Source of the DNA: an uncultured Bacteroidota bacterium
Lineage (GTDB): Bacteria > Bacteroidota > Bacteroidia > Flavobacteriales > Flavobacteriaceae
Direction of reading: 5' to 3'
Length of the DNA: 59,281 nt
Assembly: GCA_902526165.1 (NCBI GenBank)
Contig: CABZKA010000009.1
Coordinates: forward strand, 1-59,281
Part shown: one piece after another, positions 7,578 through 16,941 of the stretch
Numbering within the stretch: the stretch's first letter is position 1
Layout: the number at the start of each line of letters is the position of its first letter
Translations under genes and position numbers: made by a program
Notes under the pieces: generated by a model
Database searches by the model: none
What the model was told of the DNA's origin: nothing
What the model saw: only the letters and a program-made list of their open reading frames with translations

Positions 7578-8263
7578 TTAACATTAAGGAATTACACAAA
7601 TCTTATAATATGGGTTCTAATACCCTTCACGTACTTAAAGGAATTAATTTTTCTGTCAATGAGGGAGAATTGGTTGCAATAATGGGCTCATCTGGTTCAG
7701 GTAAATCAACTTTATTAAACATTATTGGGATGTTGGATAATTATGATAAGGGTTCATATGAACTTGATAAAATTTTAATTAAAGATTTAGATGAAAATAA
7801 AGCTGCTAATTACAGAAATAAATTCTTGGGCTTTGTTTTTCAATCGTTCAATTTGATTAATTATAAATCAGCAGTTGATAATGTAATACTCCCTTTGTAT
7901 TATCAGGGTATAAAAAGAAAAGAACGAGAAAAAACAGCACTTGATTATTTAGATAGTGTTGGTCTAAAAAATTGGGCATCTCACTTACCCAGTGAGTTAT
8001 CTGGGGGTCAAAAACAAAGAGTAGCAATTGCTAGGGCAATGGTCTCAAAACCCAAAGTTTTATTAGCTGATGAACCTACGGGGGCACTAGATTCCAATAC
8101 ATCTGCAGATGTAATGTCTCTAATTCAAAAAATTAATAACTCTGGTAAAACAATTTTAGTAGTGACTCATGAGGAAGATATTGCCAAAATGTGTAAAAGA
8201 ATTGTTAAACTCAAAGATGGAGTTATTGTAGAGGATAAAAAAATAAAGCAAAAAGTTTTATAA
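7574..8263 (+). CDS. ABC transporter ATP-binding protein (MacB/LolD type)
   Basis: The 229-residue ATPase has all catalytic motifs: Walker A GSSGSGKST (38-46), Q-loop at Q90, signature LSGGQKQR (142-149), Walker B VLLADE (162-167) and the H-loop histidine in VVTHEED. The type matches the MacB/LolD/FtsE group, which drives mechanotransmission permeases rather than classical transport. Its partners are the two FtsX/MacB-type permeases immediately downstream; the gap to the first is zero bases. The cluster also contains adaptor and outer-membrane proteins, so the complex should span the whole envelope. Confidence 0.95.
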   Translation: MINIKELHKSYNMGSNTLHVLKGINFSVNEGELVAIMGSSGSGKSTLLNIIGMLDNYDKGSYELDKILIKDLDENKAANYRNKFLGFVFQSFNLINYKSAVDNVILPLYYQGIKRKEREKTALDYLDSVGLKNWASHLPSELSGGQKQRVAIARAMVSKPKVLLADEPTGALDSNTSADVMSLIQKINNSGKTILVVTHEEDIAKMCKRIVKLKDGVIVEDKKIKQKVL

Positions 8264-9496
8264 ATGTTTGATAAAGACCGTTGGATAGAAATTTTTGAAA
8301 CTATTAAAAAAAATAAATTAAGAACCTTTTTGGCCGGCTTTACTGTTGCTCTAGGGATTTTTATTTTTATCATGCTCTTTGGTCTCGCGAACGGATTAGA
8401 AAATACATTTGAAAAGTATTTTAAAGATGATCAATTGAATACGATATGGATTAATGGGAGTAGGACATCTAAACCTTACGCAGGATATGAATCAAATAGA
8501 AGAATTAGGTTTCAAAACGAGGATTTAGAAGATATTCAAAATAAGTTTAATTTTTTTATAAATGGTATTACACCTAGAATTACTATTTCTAGTGAGGTGG
8601 GATACAGATTAAAATCAAATAATTATACTGTTAGAGGTGTAGGTCCACACCATCAGTTTAATGAAATGACAGTTATTATGGATGGTAGATATATCAATGA
8701 AGCGGATATTTTTAACAAAGAAAGAAATGTTGTAATTGGAAGACTTGTTAAGCAAGATTTATTTGGAAATGAAGATCCAATTGGAAAATTTGTAAATGGA
8801 GGAGGTAGATCTTGGAAAGTTGTTGGAGTTTTTCAGGATGATGGAGGGGACAATGAGGAAAGAATCATTTATTGTTCTTATACCACACTTCAATCAATTT
8901 TAAAAAGTTCAGATGAGGTTGACCAAATTATAGTATCATACAATCCTGATATTGGTTATGATGGTGCAATTGAATTTGAAAAAAATATTAAAAAATATTT
9001 AAAGATTAAAAAAAAGATTGAACCTAATGATCCCAAAGGAATATCTATAAGAAGTGCTTCCAATGATATGCAACAAAATGAGCAATTTTCGGACGCCTTA
9101 AATTATATGATAATTTTTATAGGATTAGGTACTTTGTTTGCGGGAATAATTGGAATTTCTAATATTATGGTTTTTGTAATTAAAGAGAGAAATAAAGAAT
9201 TTGGGATAAGAAAAGCTATTGGAGCTACCCCAAATTCTATAATCGCACTTGTTCTGCAGGAATCAATTTTTATAACCACAATTTCAGGCTATGTGGGACT
9301 ATTTTTTGGCGTTCTACTTCTTTCATCCATTGGTGATAAATTAGAAAAAACATACTTCATTACCGACCCATATGTTGATTTTAATTTTGCTATTGTTGCA
9401 ACACTTATGTTAGTATTATTTGGAGCATTAGCTGGATATATTCCTGCAAAGAAAGCTGCAATGATCAAACCAATAAAAGCACTAAATGAAAAATAA
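8264..9496 (+). CDS. MacB-like ABC transporter permease, first copy
   Basis: This 410-residue permease has the MacB/FtsX layout. An N-terminal cytoplasmic helix (DRWIEIFETIKKNKLRTFLA) leads into the first membrane helix, then a large periplasmic domain (about 45-285). Three C-terminal helices follow, with the coupling segment KERNKEFGIRKAIGATPNSI. Such permeases do not form a substrate channel; they use ATP to drive periplasmic movements that push substrate into a TolC duct. It is paralogous to the next gene (shared GIRKA/GIRRA-GATP motif) and abuts it, so the transporter is probably a heterodimer. Confidence 0.93.
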   Translation: MFDKDRWIEIFETIKKNKLRTFLAGFTVALGIFIFIMLFGLANGLENTFEKYFKDDQLNTIWINGSRTSKPYAGYESNRRIRFQNEDLEDIQNKFNFFINGITPRITISSEVGYRLKSNNYTVRGVGPHHQFNEMTVIMDGRYINEADIFNKERNVVIGRLVKQDLFGNEDPIGKFVNGGGRSWKVVGVFQDDGGDNEERIIYCSYTTLQSILKSSDEVDQIIVSYNPDIGYDGAIEFEKNIKKYLKIKKKIEPNDPKGISIRSASNDMQQNEQFSDALNYMIIFIGLGTLFAGIIGISNIMVFVIKERNKEFGIRKAIGATPNSIIALVLQESIFITTISGYVGLFFGVLLLSSIGDKLEKTYFITDPYVDFNFAIVATLMLVLFGALAGYIPAKKAAMIKPIKALNEK

Positions 9497-10762
9497 ATGA
9501 AAGAATTGTTTGAGAAAGATACATGGCAAGAAATATTTGGATCTATCAGCAAAAATAGAGTTAGAACTGTAATTACCATGATTGGAGTTTTATGGGGAAT
9601 CTTTATTTTTATTGCACTCTCGGGAACTGCTAAAGGTTTAGACAATGGATTTGAAAAAGCTTTTGCATCAATTTCATCAAATAGTTTATTTGTCTGGGGA
9701 CAATATACATCACTACCATATAAAGGATATAAGGCTCGTAGGGGTATTCGACTTAAGGTTGGAGATGTTGAAATTATTAAAAAAAGAGTTCCAGAAATTG
9801 AATTTATTGCACCAAGAAATGTGAGAGGTGTTTTTGGATCTTCTGGTGGTAATGTGGTTCGCGGATCAAAGACAGGTACTTACGCCATTTATGGTGAATA
9901 TCCAGAATATATTAAGATTGCAACATCAAAAGTCTATGATGGAGGAAGATTTATAAATGAAAATGATATGACTTTTTCAAGAAAAGTGTGCGTAATAGGC
10001 GAAAGAACATTGAAAGAGCTTTTTGAAAAAGGTGAAAAACCAATTGGTAAATTTATTTCCATCAATAGCATTACTTTTAAAGTAATTGGTGTTCACAAAT
10101 TCGTTCAAGGAGGTGGATTTGGAGATGATGGTGATATATACGTTCCCTTTGTAACATTCAAGGATTTGTTTAACTCTGGAGATAATGTAGGTTTCTTTAT
10201 GATGTCTGCTTATAAAGATGCTGATGTTGTAAAAGTTGAAAAGGAAGTGAAAAGTGTTTTAAAAGACATTCATAATATAAACCCAGATGATGAAGAAGGT
10301 TTGGGAGCTTTTAATTTAGGTAAAGTTTTTAATGATACTCTAAATTTTGTTAATGGTTTGTCATTTCTTTCCTTAATAGTTGGATTGGTTACAATATTAG
10401 CTGGTGTAATAGGTATTGGAAATATATTATTGATATCTGTTAACGAAAGAACAAAGGAAATTGGCATTCGTAGGGCGTTGGGAGCTACACCTAGACAGGT
10501 TAGAAATCAGATTCTTATCGAATCCATATTTTTAACTTTGATAGCTGGAATAATTGGAATCATTTTAGCAACAATAGTCCTATTTTCAATAAATTATGGA
10601 ACGAAGGATCTAACAGATTTCCCATATACAAACCCTACAGTACCATTGAGATTTATTTTTGGAGCATTATTTCTTATGATTACTTTAGGATGTTTAATTG
10701 GGATGATACCAGCTCAAAAAGCAGTAAAAATTAGGCCAATTGAGGCATTGAGAGAAGAATAA
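9497..10762 (+). CDS. MacB-like ABC transporter permease, second copy
   Basis: This 421-residue paralogue of the upstream permease starts directly after its stop. It has the same order: amphipathic start (KDTWQEIFGSISKNRVRTVI), one membrane helix, a periplasmic MacB_PCD-like domain, then the coupling motif NERTKEIGIRRALGATP and three C-terminal helices. It ends with IRPIEALREE, the usual conserved tail. Substrate is not evident from sequence; homologues export peptides, macrolides, siderophores or lipopeptides. An adaptor and a TolC protein follow. Confidence 0.93.
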   Translation: MKELFEKDTWQEIFGSISKNRVRTVITMIGVLWGIFIFIALSGTAKGLDNGFEKAFASISSNSLFVWGQYTSLPYKGYKARRGIRLKVGDVEIIKKRVPEIEFIAPRNVRGVFGSSGGNVVRGSKTGTYAIYGEYPEYIKIATSKVYDGGRFINENDMTFSRKVCVIGERTLKELFEKGEKPIGKFISINSITFKVIGVHKFVQGGGFGDDGDIYVPFVTFKDLFNSGDNVGFFMMSAYKDADVVKVEKEVKSVLKDIHNINPDDEEGLGAFNLGKVFNDTLNFVNGLSFLSLIVGLVTILAGVIGIGNILLISVNERTKEIGIRRALGATPRQVRNQILIESIFLTLIAGIIGIILATIVLFSINYGTKDLTDFPYTNPTVPLRFIFGALFLMITLGCLIGMIPAQKAVKIRPIEALREE

Positions 10763-10781
10763 TTTTAATTTTGATAATTAT

Positions 10782-11924
10782 ATGAAAAATATAAAAAATA
10801 TTGGTTTCGTTTTAATAGGATTAGGCTTGTTATTTTCCATAGCCTACTATATTAAAACCAATAGTCGGTCAGCAATTACTTATGAAACAGAACAATTAAA
10901 AAATAAAACAATTGAAGATAAAATTGTAGCTACTGGAAGTGTAGTTCCCGAGGATGAAGTTAATATTGTTCCCCAAATTAGTGGTATTATTCAGGAAATA
11001 TATGTTGATGAGGGTGATCAAGTCCAAGCTGGGGATTTATTAGCAAAGATTAAAGTAATTCCTAATGAACAAACACTTAATAGTGCAGAGGGAAGAGTTA
11101 AAACAACCCAAATAATCCTACAAAACTCTGAAAAAGAATATTATAGAAATAAAAAGCTTTTTGAAAAGGGTATAATTTCAGAACAAGATTTTAATTCAAT
11201 TGAACTGAGATTTAATCAGGACAAACAAAATTTGGAGAATGCAAAATCAGACCTCCAAATAATTAGACTTGGGTCAATCGGAGGTTCCGCATTAACAAAC
11301 ACTAATGTTAGATCAACAATTTCTGGAACAATTTTACAAGTGCCTGTTAAAGAAGGTGATCAAGCAATTGAAGCCAATACATTTAATCCTGGAACTACAA
11401 TAGCCACTGTTGCAGATTTAAATAAAATGATATTTGAAGGTCGTGTTGATGAGGGAGAGGTTAGTAAGCTTAGAACAGGATTACCATTAAAAATAGAAAT
11501 TGGCGCAATTGAAGATAAAGTATATGATGCTAAGTTAACCCTAATAGCACCAAAAGGTATCGAGGTTGCAGGTGCAATTCAGTTCCAAATTGAGGGAGAG
11601 GTTTATTTGGATGATGAATATGTTATAAGAGCCGGCTACAGTGCAAATGCGACTATTGTTACTAAAGTAAAAAAAAATGTATTGGCAATAGATGAATATT
11701 TACTTCAGTTTGATAATAAAACAAAAGAAACCTTTGTAGAAATTGAAATCTCTGACCAAAATTTTGAAAAAAGAAAGATTGAAATAGGAATTTCAGATGG
11801 AGTATATGCTGAAGTTTTATCTGGGGTCAGTCTTAATGACAGAATTAAAGTTTGGAATAAGACTGAGCCTATAAAAAGAGGAGATGTTGAAGATGTTGAT
11901 GATGAATATAAGTTAGATAGATAG
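10782..11924 (+). CDS. MacA/HlyD-type periplasmic adaptor
   Basis: This is a 380-residue membrane-fusion protein. An N-terminal helix (about residues 7-23) anchors it in the inner membrane. The split biotinyl-lipoyl domain is visible in VPQISGIIQEIYVDEGDQVQ and STISGTILQVPVKEGDQ. A coiled-coil hairpin lies between them (about 105-160), and beta-barrel and membrane-proximal domains follow. It bridges the permeases to the outer-membrane duct encoded next. Four bases separate it from the TolC-like gene. A TAATTTTG at 10766-10773 may give an internal promoter. Confidence 0.92.
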   Translation: MKNIKNIGFVLIGLGLLFSIAYYIKTNSRSAITYETEQLKNKTIEDKIVATGSVVPEDEVNIVPQISGIIQEIYVDEGDQVQAGDLLAKIKVIPNEQTLNSAEGRVKTTQIILQNSEKEYYRNKKLFEKGIISEQDFNSIELRFNQDKQNLENAKSDLQIIRLGSIGGSALTNTNVRSTISGTILQVPVKEGDQAIEANTFNPGTTIATVADLNKMIFEGRVDEGEVSKLRTGLPLKIEIGAIEDKVYDAKLTLIAPKGIEVAGAIQFQIEGEVYLDDEYVIRAGYSANATIVTKVKKNVLAIDEYLLQFDNKTKETFVEIEISDQNFEKRKIEIGISDGVYAEVLSGVSLNDRIKVWNKTEPIKRGDVEDVDDEYKLDR

Positions 11925-11927
11925 AAA

Positions 11928-13340
11928 ATGAGAAAATTTTTATTATTATCATTATTACTTTTTACTACCAGTACAATTGCCCAGAAAAAGTGGACATTAA
12001 AAGAATGTGTTGAGAGAGCAATAGAAAAAAATATATCCATTAAGCAATCTGAGTTAAATTATGTGGAGTCAGAAATAAATAAAAAAAACGCAATTGGAAA
12101 TTTTATTCCAAACTTGAATATTGGTAGTTCTCACTCTTGGAATGTAGGTTTGAATCAAGATATTACAACAGGAATTTTAGAAAATATTACTACTCAGTTC
12201 ACATCAATGAACCTAAATGTTAATGTCGATGTTTTGAATGGTTTAAAAAACATCAAACAACTTCATTTGGCAAATTTAAATATCTTATCAAATAAGTTCC
12301 AATTGGATGATATGAGGGAAAATATTTCACTCTTAGTTGCCAATTCGTTTCTTCAAATTCTCTTTAATAAAGAACTTCTAAAGGTTCAAAAAATTCAATA
12401 TGATTTGTCAATCGAAGACTTGTTAAAGGCTCAGGAGCTAATTGAAAACGGTGTTTTACCATCTGGTGATTTATATGAAATCGAAGCCAATAAGTCAAGT
12501 GCTGAAAAATCTCTCATTGACGCTGAAAATGCACTTACTCTTGCAAAGCTATCATTGACCCAATTAATTCTAATTGAAGACTATCAAGAATTTGATATCG
12601 TGGATGAAAACTATAATTTACAGTTTAGTGAAATATTGAACAGATCACCAGATGATATTTATAATTATGCTATTGAAAACAAGAATGAAATTAGAGTTGC
12701 AGAGACGAATGTTGAAATTGCAAAAAAATCACTAGAGTTAAATAAAAGTTTTTTACAACCAAGATTATCAGCTTTTTACTCTTTTAGCTCCAGAATTGCA
12801 TACAGTGATAGGTTGGTAGGTACTGGCGATTTTGATTTTGTTCCAATTGGTTTTGTTCAAGGTACTAATCAACCAGTGGTTGCACCATTTCAACAAACCA
12901 TTATTAAGGGGCCAAGATCCTTCATTGATCAGTTTGATTCTAACAAAGGACAAAACTTTGGTCTAAATTTATCAATTCCAGTTCTTAATAATTTTTCAAC
13001 CAGAACAAATGTAAACAGAAGTAAGGTTAATGTTGAAAGATCTGAAAATCTTTTGTTTCAAACTAAGCTTGACCTACAAAACACAATTAATCAAGCTTAT
13101 AACGATGCAAAAGGTTCTTTGAAAGCCTATGAAGCCTCACAAAAGTCTTTAGAGTCAAGAAAAATATCTTTTGAATATGCTCAAGAGAAATTTAATCTTG
13201 GGGCAATAGATTCTTATGAGTTTTCATTAATCAAACAAAGATTTGAATCTGCTCAGTCTGATTTAATTATTTCTAAGTATGATCTTATATTTAAGATTAA
13301 AGTTTTAGAGTTCTATTTTGGCATACCCCTAAAAATTTGA
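11928..13340 (+). CDS. TolC-family outer-membrane efflux protein
   Basis: The 470-residue protein has a signal peptide (MRKFLLLSLLLFTTSTIAQ) and two OEP repeats. The first begins WTLKECVERAIEKNISIKQ and the second NKNEIRVAETNVEIAKKSL. Long helical regions form the periplasmic tunnel, and two beta-hairpin regions (near residues 50-90 and 275-340) form the outer-membrane barrel. It completes a full tripartite exporter of ATPase, two permeases, adaptor and duct. Its stop overlaps the TTG start of tsaB (TTGA), so tsaB rides on the same message. Confidence 0.94.
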   Translation: MRKFLLLSLLLFTTSTIAQKKWTLKECVERAIEKNISIKQSELNYVESEINKKNAIGNFIPNLNIGSSHSWNVGLNQDITTGILENITTQFTSMNLNVNVDVLNGLKNIKQLHLANLNILSNKFQLDDMRENISLLVANSFLQILFNKELLKVQKIQYDLSIEDLLKAQELIENGVLPSGDLYEIEANKSSAEKSLIDAENALTLAKLSLTQLILIEDYQEFDIVDENYNLQFSEILNRSPDDIYNYAIENKNEIRVAETNVEIAKKSLELNKSFLQPRLSAFYSFSSRIAYSDRLVGTGDFDFVPIGFVQGTNQPVVAPFQQTIIKGPRSFIDQFDSNKGQNFGLNLSIPVLNNFSTRTNVNRSKVNVERSENLLFQTKLDLQNTINQAYNDAKGSLKAYEASQKSLESRKISFEYAQEKFNLGAIDSYEFSLIKQRFESAQSDLIISKYDLIFKIKVLEFYFGIPLKI

Positions 13341-14002
13341 AACCAGATTTAATATTAAATATAGAAACCTCAACATCAAATTGCTCAGTTTCTTTATCAA
13401 GTAGAGAAGATTTAATTGATATAATTGAAGTAGATAAAAGTTCATATTCACACTCTGAGAATCTGCATAGCTTTATTCAAAAAATTTTAAAAAAAAATAA
13501 ATTTAAACCACAGGAATTGGCTTGCATTTCTGTGAGCAGAGGACCTGGCTCTTATACTGGACTCAGAATTGGTGTTTCAGCTGCAAAGGGATTATGTTTT
13601 GCAAATGATATCCCCTTAATTTCAGTTTCATCATTGGAAATACTAGCTAATTCAACTAGTTTTAAGGGAATTGTCATTCCAACAATAGATGCTAGACGTG
13701 AAGAAGTTTACTCATGTGTTTTTTTTGAAAATCATATTATAATTGAAGAAAAACCTGAAATAATAACCCAGGTATCATTTAAAGATCACTTAAAAAATAA
13801 TGAAATTCTAATAATTGGAAGTGGTCAATTTAAGTGTGAAAAAATTATAAAAAAAAATAAAAACCTTACTTTTAATAATGAGATAATAAATCCTTCATCT
13901 AGACATATGCCTATTTTATCATACAGAAAATTTATTAAAAAGGAGTTTGAAGATTTGGCATACTTTGAACCTAGGTATCTAAAAGAATTTAAATCCAGGT
14001 AG
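13337..14002 (+). CDS. tsaB: tRNA threonylcarbamoyladenosine biosynthesis protein TsaB
   Basis: TsaB (YeaZ) is the inactive paralogue and partner of TsaD in the complex that makes t6A37 on ANN-decoding tRNAs. The 221 residues begin with LILNIETSTSNCSVSL, the ASKHA-fold phosphate-1 region. They continue with SVSRGPGSYTGLRIGVSAAKGL, the diagnostic TsaB stretch. The TTG start overlaps the upstream stop. It converges with the Nfu gene, with one base between the stops. tsaD is not in the window. Confidence 0.95.
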   Translation: MKPDLILNIETSTSNCSVSLSSREDLIDIIEVDKSSYSHSENLHSFIQKILKKNKFKPQELACISVSRGPGSYTGLRIGVSAAKGLCFANDIPLISVSSLEILANSTSFKGIVIPTIDARREEVYSCVFFENHIIIEEKPEIITQVSFKDHLKNNEILIIGSGQFKCEKIIKKNKNLTFNNEIINPSSRHMPILSYRKFIKKEFEDLAYFEPRYLKEFKSR

Positions 14003-14003
14003 T

Positions 14004-14876
14004 TCACCCATTGATGGCAGTAACAGAACTAACCTTTTGAGGCAAATAGTTTTTCAACATAGTCTCAATTCCATTTTTTAATGTAACAGTTGAAGAAGGA
14101 CAACCACTGCATGCCCCTTGTAATAAAACTTTTACCTCCCCACTTTCATTGTCAAAGGATTGAAATATAATATTGCCACCATCCTGTGATACTGCTGGTT
14201 TTATTTGTTCATCAATTAGTTTTGCGATTTCTTTTGAAGTGTCATCTAATTCATCCAATGATATTGAATCAAACTTTTTTTCGATATCATATTTTTTTTC
14301 TATGACGGTATTACCATCTTTTATATAAGACAAAATGAATTCCCGAATATCCATAATATGGTTTTCCCAATCAAAGCCCAACTTTAAAGAAATTGATATG
14401 AAATTAAAATCAATATAGACTTCAGAAACAAATTTATGTATGAAAAGGGCTTCAGCTAACGGGCAATTTGAAGCATCTGTTTTACATTTAAACTCGTGAG
14501 GATTATTTACAAATTTTTTATTAGCAACAAACTTCATAACTTTAGGATTAGGAGTTCTTTCTGCATAAATGCTTATAGCTAAATTACTGTTTATAAATAC
14601 AGACATTCCATCATTAAGGTTTTTTGTAATTTCATCTAGTACTTCACCTTGAACATCCGACCACTCCAAGAAATCAAGTTTTTCAATTATAATCAAATGT
14701 TTATCAAGAGTAACCGACTTAACGAATGGTAGGAAAAATAATTGTTTAACAAGAGGATAATTATCTAAGTCTGAGTTTTCATCAAGTTTAATTCTCTTAG
14801 AATAAATAATTTTATTTGAAGATATAACAAGATGATCTTTATTTTCATTTTTTAATATTTCTAAAATATAATTCAT
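14004..14876 (-). CDS. NifU-family Fe-S scaffold with duplicated Nfu N-terminal domain
   Basis: Nfu proteins carry Fe-S clusters to client apoproteins. This 290-residue protein has a C-terminal NifU domain (about 215-285) with the cluster motif CSGC (C256 and C259). Upstream are two related segments. Residues 1-100 include YPLVKQLFFLPFVKSVTL and residues 105-205 include CPLAEALFIHKFVSEVYI. They look like a tandem copy of the Nfu N-terminal domain, the second retaining the family RTPNPKVMKFVAN. It lies two bases after murI on the minus strand. Confidence 0.9.
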   Translation of the reverse strand: MNYILEILKNENKDHLVISSNKIIYSKRIKLDENSDLDNYPLVKQLFFLPFVKSVTLDKHLIIIEKLDFLEWSDVQGEVLDEITKNLNDGMSVFINSNLAISIYAERTPNPKVMKFVANKKFVNNPHEFKCKTDASNCPLAEALFIHKFVSEVYIDFNFISISLKLGFDWENHIMDIREFILSYIKDGNTVIEKKYDIEKKFDSISLDELDDTSKEIAKLIDEQIKPAVSQDGGNIIFQSFDNESGEVKVLLQGACSGCPSSTVTLKNGIETMLKNYLPQKVSSVTAING

Positions 14877-14878
14877 AA

Positions 14879-15649
14879 TTAAATTGTATTCACTGATTTC
14901 TTATTACCAATTAAAAGTTTAATGGCAAATTTATTACCATTAGTAAAAAAATCATTGTAAATTTTATTTTTTTCAATGTTAACTATTTTCTCTACTTCTA
15001 AAATTCGTTTGACCTGAGTAGCAACAGCAACATTATAATTAGTTATAGTTATTTTGTTTCCAACTATTTTTTTAATTAAATCCTTTACTATAAAATAATG
15101 AGTACAACCCAAAACCAACTGATCAATCCCATAATCAATCATCGGATTTAAATATTTTTTCAATAATGATTCAAGCTCATTATTTTCAAATTCACCAGAC
15201 TCAATGATTTCTACTATCCCGTCCCCCTCTTTTTCAATTATATCAATTCCAAAAATACTTTGGCTGGTTTTTTCAAATAGTTCACTAGATAAAGTTCCTC
15301 TTGTTGCCAACACACCAATCTTGCCATTTTTTGATTCTTTAATAGCCGGTTTTATCCCAGGTTCAATACCAACAAATGGAATCTCAAATTTTTCTCTTAG
15401 TAATTTTATGGAGTTAGTTGTTGCTGTATTACAAGCAACTACAATCAATTTACATCCCCTTTCAATAAGCCATTTAGTATTTTTGAGACTTATATCTTGA
15501 ATTTCAGATATCGCTTTTGAGCCATAGGGTGAATTTTTTGAGTCAGCTAAATAAATGGTATTTTCACTTGGAAGTAACTTTATAACTTCTTTCCACACAC
15601 TAATTCCGCCTATACCAGAATCAAAAAAACCAATTGGAGAAATACTCAT
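14879..15649 (-). CDS. murI: Glutamate racemase
   Basis: MurI makes D-glutamate for peptidoglycan. The 256-residue protein opens with IGFFDSGIGGISV and has both catalytic cysteines in context: C73 in VACNTATTNS and C182 in VLGCTHYF. Standard length. A strong hairpin terminator lies directly before its ATG (15653-15684), so expression depends on read-through from the ompH genes or an unseen promoter. The link to the bamA/ompH cluster makes sense as envelope synthesis. Confidence 0.96.
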   Translation of the reverse strand: MSISPIGFFDSGIGGISVWKEVIKLLPSENTIYLADSKNSPYGSKAISEIQDISLKNTKWLIERGCKLIVVACNTATTNSIKLLREKFEIPFVGIEPGIKPAIKESKNGKIGVLATRGTLSSELFEKTSQSIFGIDIIEKEGDGIVEIIESGEFENNELESLLKKYLNPMIDYGIDQLVLGCTHYFIVKDLIKKIVGNKITITNYNVAVATQVKRILEVEKIVNIEKNKIYNDFFTNGNKFAIKLLIGNKKSVNTI

Positions 15650-15652
15650 AAA

Positions 15653-15684
15653 AAAAACTATCTATAAAATTATAGATAGTTTTT
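15653..15684 (-). terminator. Strong hairpin terminator between ompH and murI
   Basis: A perfect 15-bp inverted repeat (AAAAACTATCTATAA at 15653-15667, two bases, then TTATAGATAGTTTTT at 15670-15684). On the minus strand it is followed by a U-run that ends next to the murI ATG (15647-15649). It should stop most transcripts of the bamA-ompH operon and acts as a natural attenuator for murI. Confidence 0.8.
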
Positions 15685-15711
15685 AAAAAAAAAGTTAAAT
15701 AGGGTATAAAT

Positions 15712-16215
15712 CTAGAAACCAAGTTCTTTTTTTACATCTGCCATTAGGTCTTTTCCATCGGAAAGAATAACAGCTCCACCAGGAGTAGCATCAATGACGT
15801 AATCAAAGCCCTGCTCTCGTGCTACTTTTTGAATTGCTTCCTTTGCTTTTTCAATTAGTGGCCTTAGTAAATCAGCTTGCTTTTGTTGGATATCTTGAGC
15901 TGCTGTTTGTTGATATTGTTGAATATTTTGCTCCATTCCTTGCAACTCTTTAGCTCTTGCTTGATTTGTAACTTCTGTTTGATTTTGGGCATCTGCAGAA
16001 TAAGTCTGTGATTTGGTTTGATACTCTTTCATAGATGCTTCAATTTCAGTTTGATATGTCTTCTGAAGCTTTTCTAATTGTGCTTGAGCCTCCTTAACTT
16101 CTGGCATTTGGCTTATTAGTGATTGACTATCAATATGAGCAACTTTACTCTGTGAGTATGAAATTGTGCTAAAAGCTATAAATGCAACTGATACTAATAA
16201 TTTTATATAATTCAT
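15712..16215 (-). CDS. Skp/OmpH-family periplasmic chaperone
   Basis: This 167-residue protein has a signal peptide (MNYIKLLVSVAFIAFSTISYSQ) and then the Skp/OmpH fold. The start SKVAHIDSQSLISQMPEVK leads into a long helical tentacle rich in Gln, Glu, Lys and Ala (about 45-120), and the C-terminal strand region is GFDYVIDATPGGAVIL. Skp holds unfolded outer-membrane proteins on their way to BamA. It follows a second OmpH paralogue by 4 bases, and bamA is upstream in the same operon. Confidence 0.93.
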   Translation of the reverse strand: MNYIKLLVSVAFIAFSTISYSQSKVAHIDSQSLISQMPEVKEAQAQLEKLQKTYQTEIEASMKEYQTKSQTYSADAQNQTEVTNQARAKELQGMEQNIQQYQQTAAQDIQQKQADLLRPLIEKAKEAIQKVAREQGFDYVIDATPGGAVILSDGKDLMADVKKELGF

Positions 16216-16219
16216 TTTT

Positions 16220-16936
16220 TTAAGTTTTAATTTTTTTTCTTACGCTTATTAAACTATCTCTCTTTCTTTTTATTTCTATTTTTCTAAGTTCTCTCAATCT
16301 TGAAATCGAGTCCTTTTTCTTTTTATTTTTCTGTTCTGCTAATTTCTTTTTTTCTTCTAATTCTTTTTTCCTTTCATCCTCAAACTCAATTTCGAGGTTT
16401 TCAATTTTCTCTTGTCTTAAGATACTTCTCAAAACGAGCTCGCTAATATCGTATTTTTTTTCTGAATAAAGCATAATCACTGCACTAGATTTGTCAAAAA
16501 TAAAATCAAATTTATTTTTATCAGCTATTTTTTGAACAATCGCAAGAACCTCATCCTGAATTGGTTGTATTAAAATTTTTTCCTGTATTAACCAATCTCC
16601 CTCGGGTCCAAACCTCTTATTTCTGTAATTATCAAGTTCTTTAAAATCATATTCTAATTCTTTACTTCTTTTCAAATAAATTTGGTTGGGTATTAAATCC
16701 TTTTCAAACTCTAATTCTTCTCTCTTTGTCTTAATTTCAGTTTCTTTTTTTAAAATTTCATTTTTCCATTGATTAATTTTATATTCAAATTCTTTGTTGG
16801 CAACTTCAAAATCTTCAATATTACTTAATATGTAATCCATATTTATATAGCCAACCCTCAATTCTTTTTGGGCATTTAAAAGGTTACAAATTAAAATTAA
16901 AGGAAGTAAAAAATTAAATAGTTTAATTTTTATCAT
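16220..16936 (-). CDS. Skp/OmpH-family chaperone, long paralogue with charged tail
   Basis: I use the ATG at 16936, which gives MIKIKLFNFLLPLILICNLLNAQ, a proper signal peptide, and 238 residues; the longer reading to 16978 would run into bamA. The OmpH domain starts ELRVGYINMDYILSN and includes the helical tentacles and the closing segment FDFIFDKSSAVIMLYSEKKYD. After about residue 165 it carries an extra coiled, highly charged Lys/Glu/Arg tail absent from the shorter paralogue, perhaps a contact with partners. It starts six bases after the bamA stop. Confidence 0.9.
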   Translation of the reverse strand: MIKIKLFNFLLPLILICNLLNAQKELRVGYINMDYILSNIEDFEVANKEFEYKINQWKNEILKKETEIKTKREELEFEKDLIPNQIYLKRSKELEYDFKELDNYRNKRFGPEGDWLIQEKILIQPIQDEVLAIVQKIADKNKFDFIFDKSSAVIMLYSEKKYDISELVLRSILRQEKIENLEIEFEDERKKELEEKKKLAEQKNKKKKDSISRLRELRKIEIKRKRDSLISVRKKIKT

Positions 16937-16941
16937 AAATT

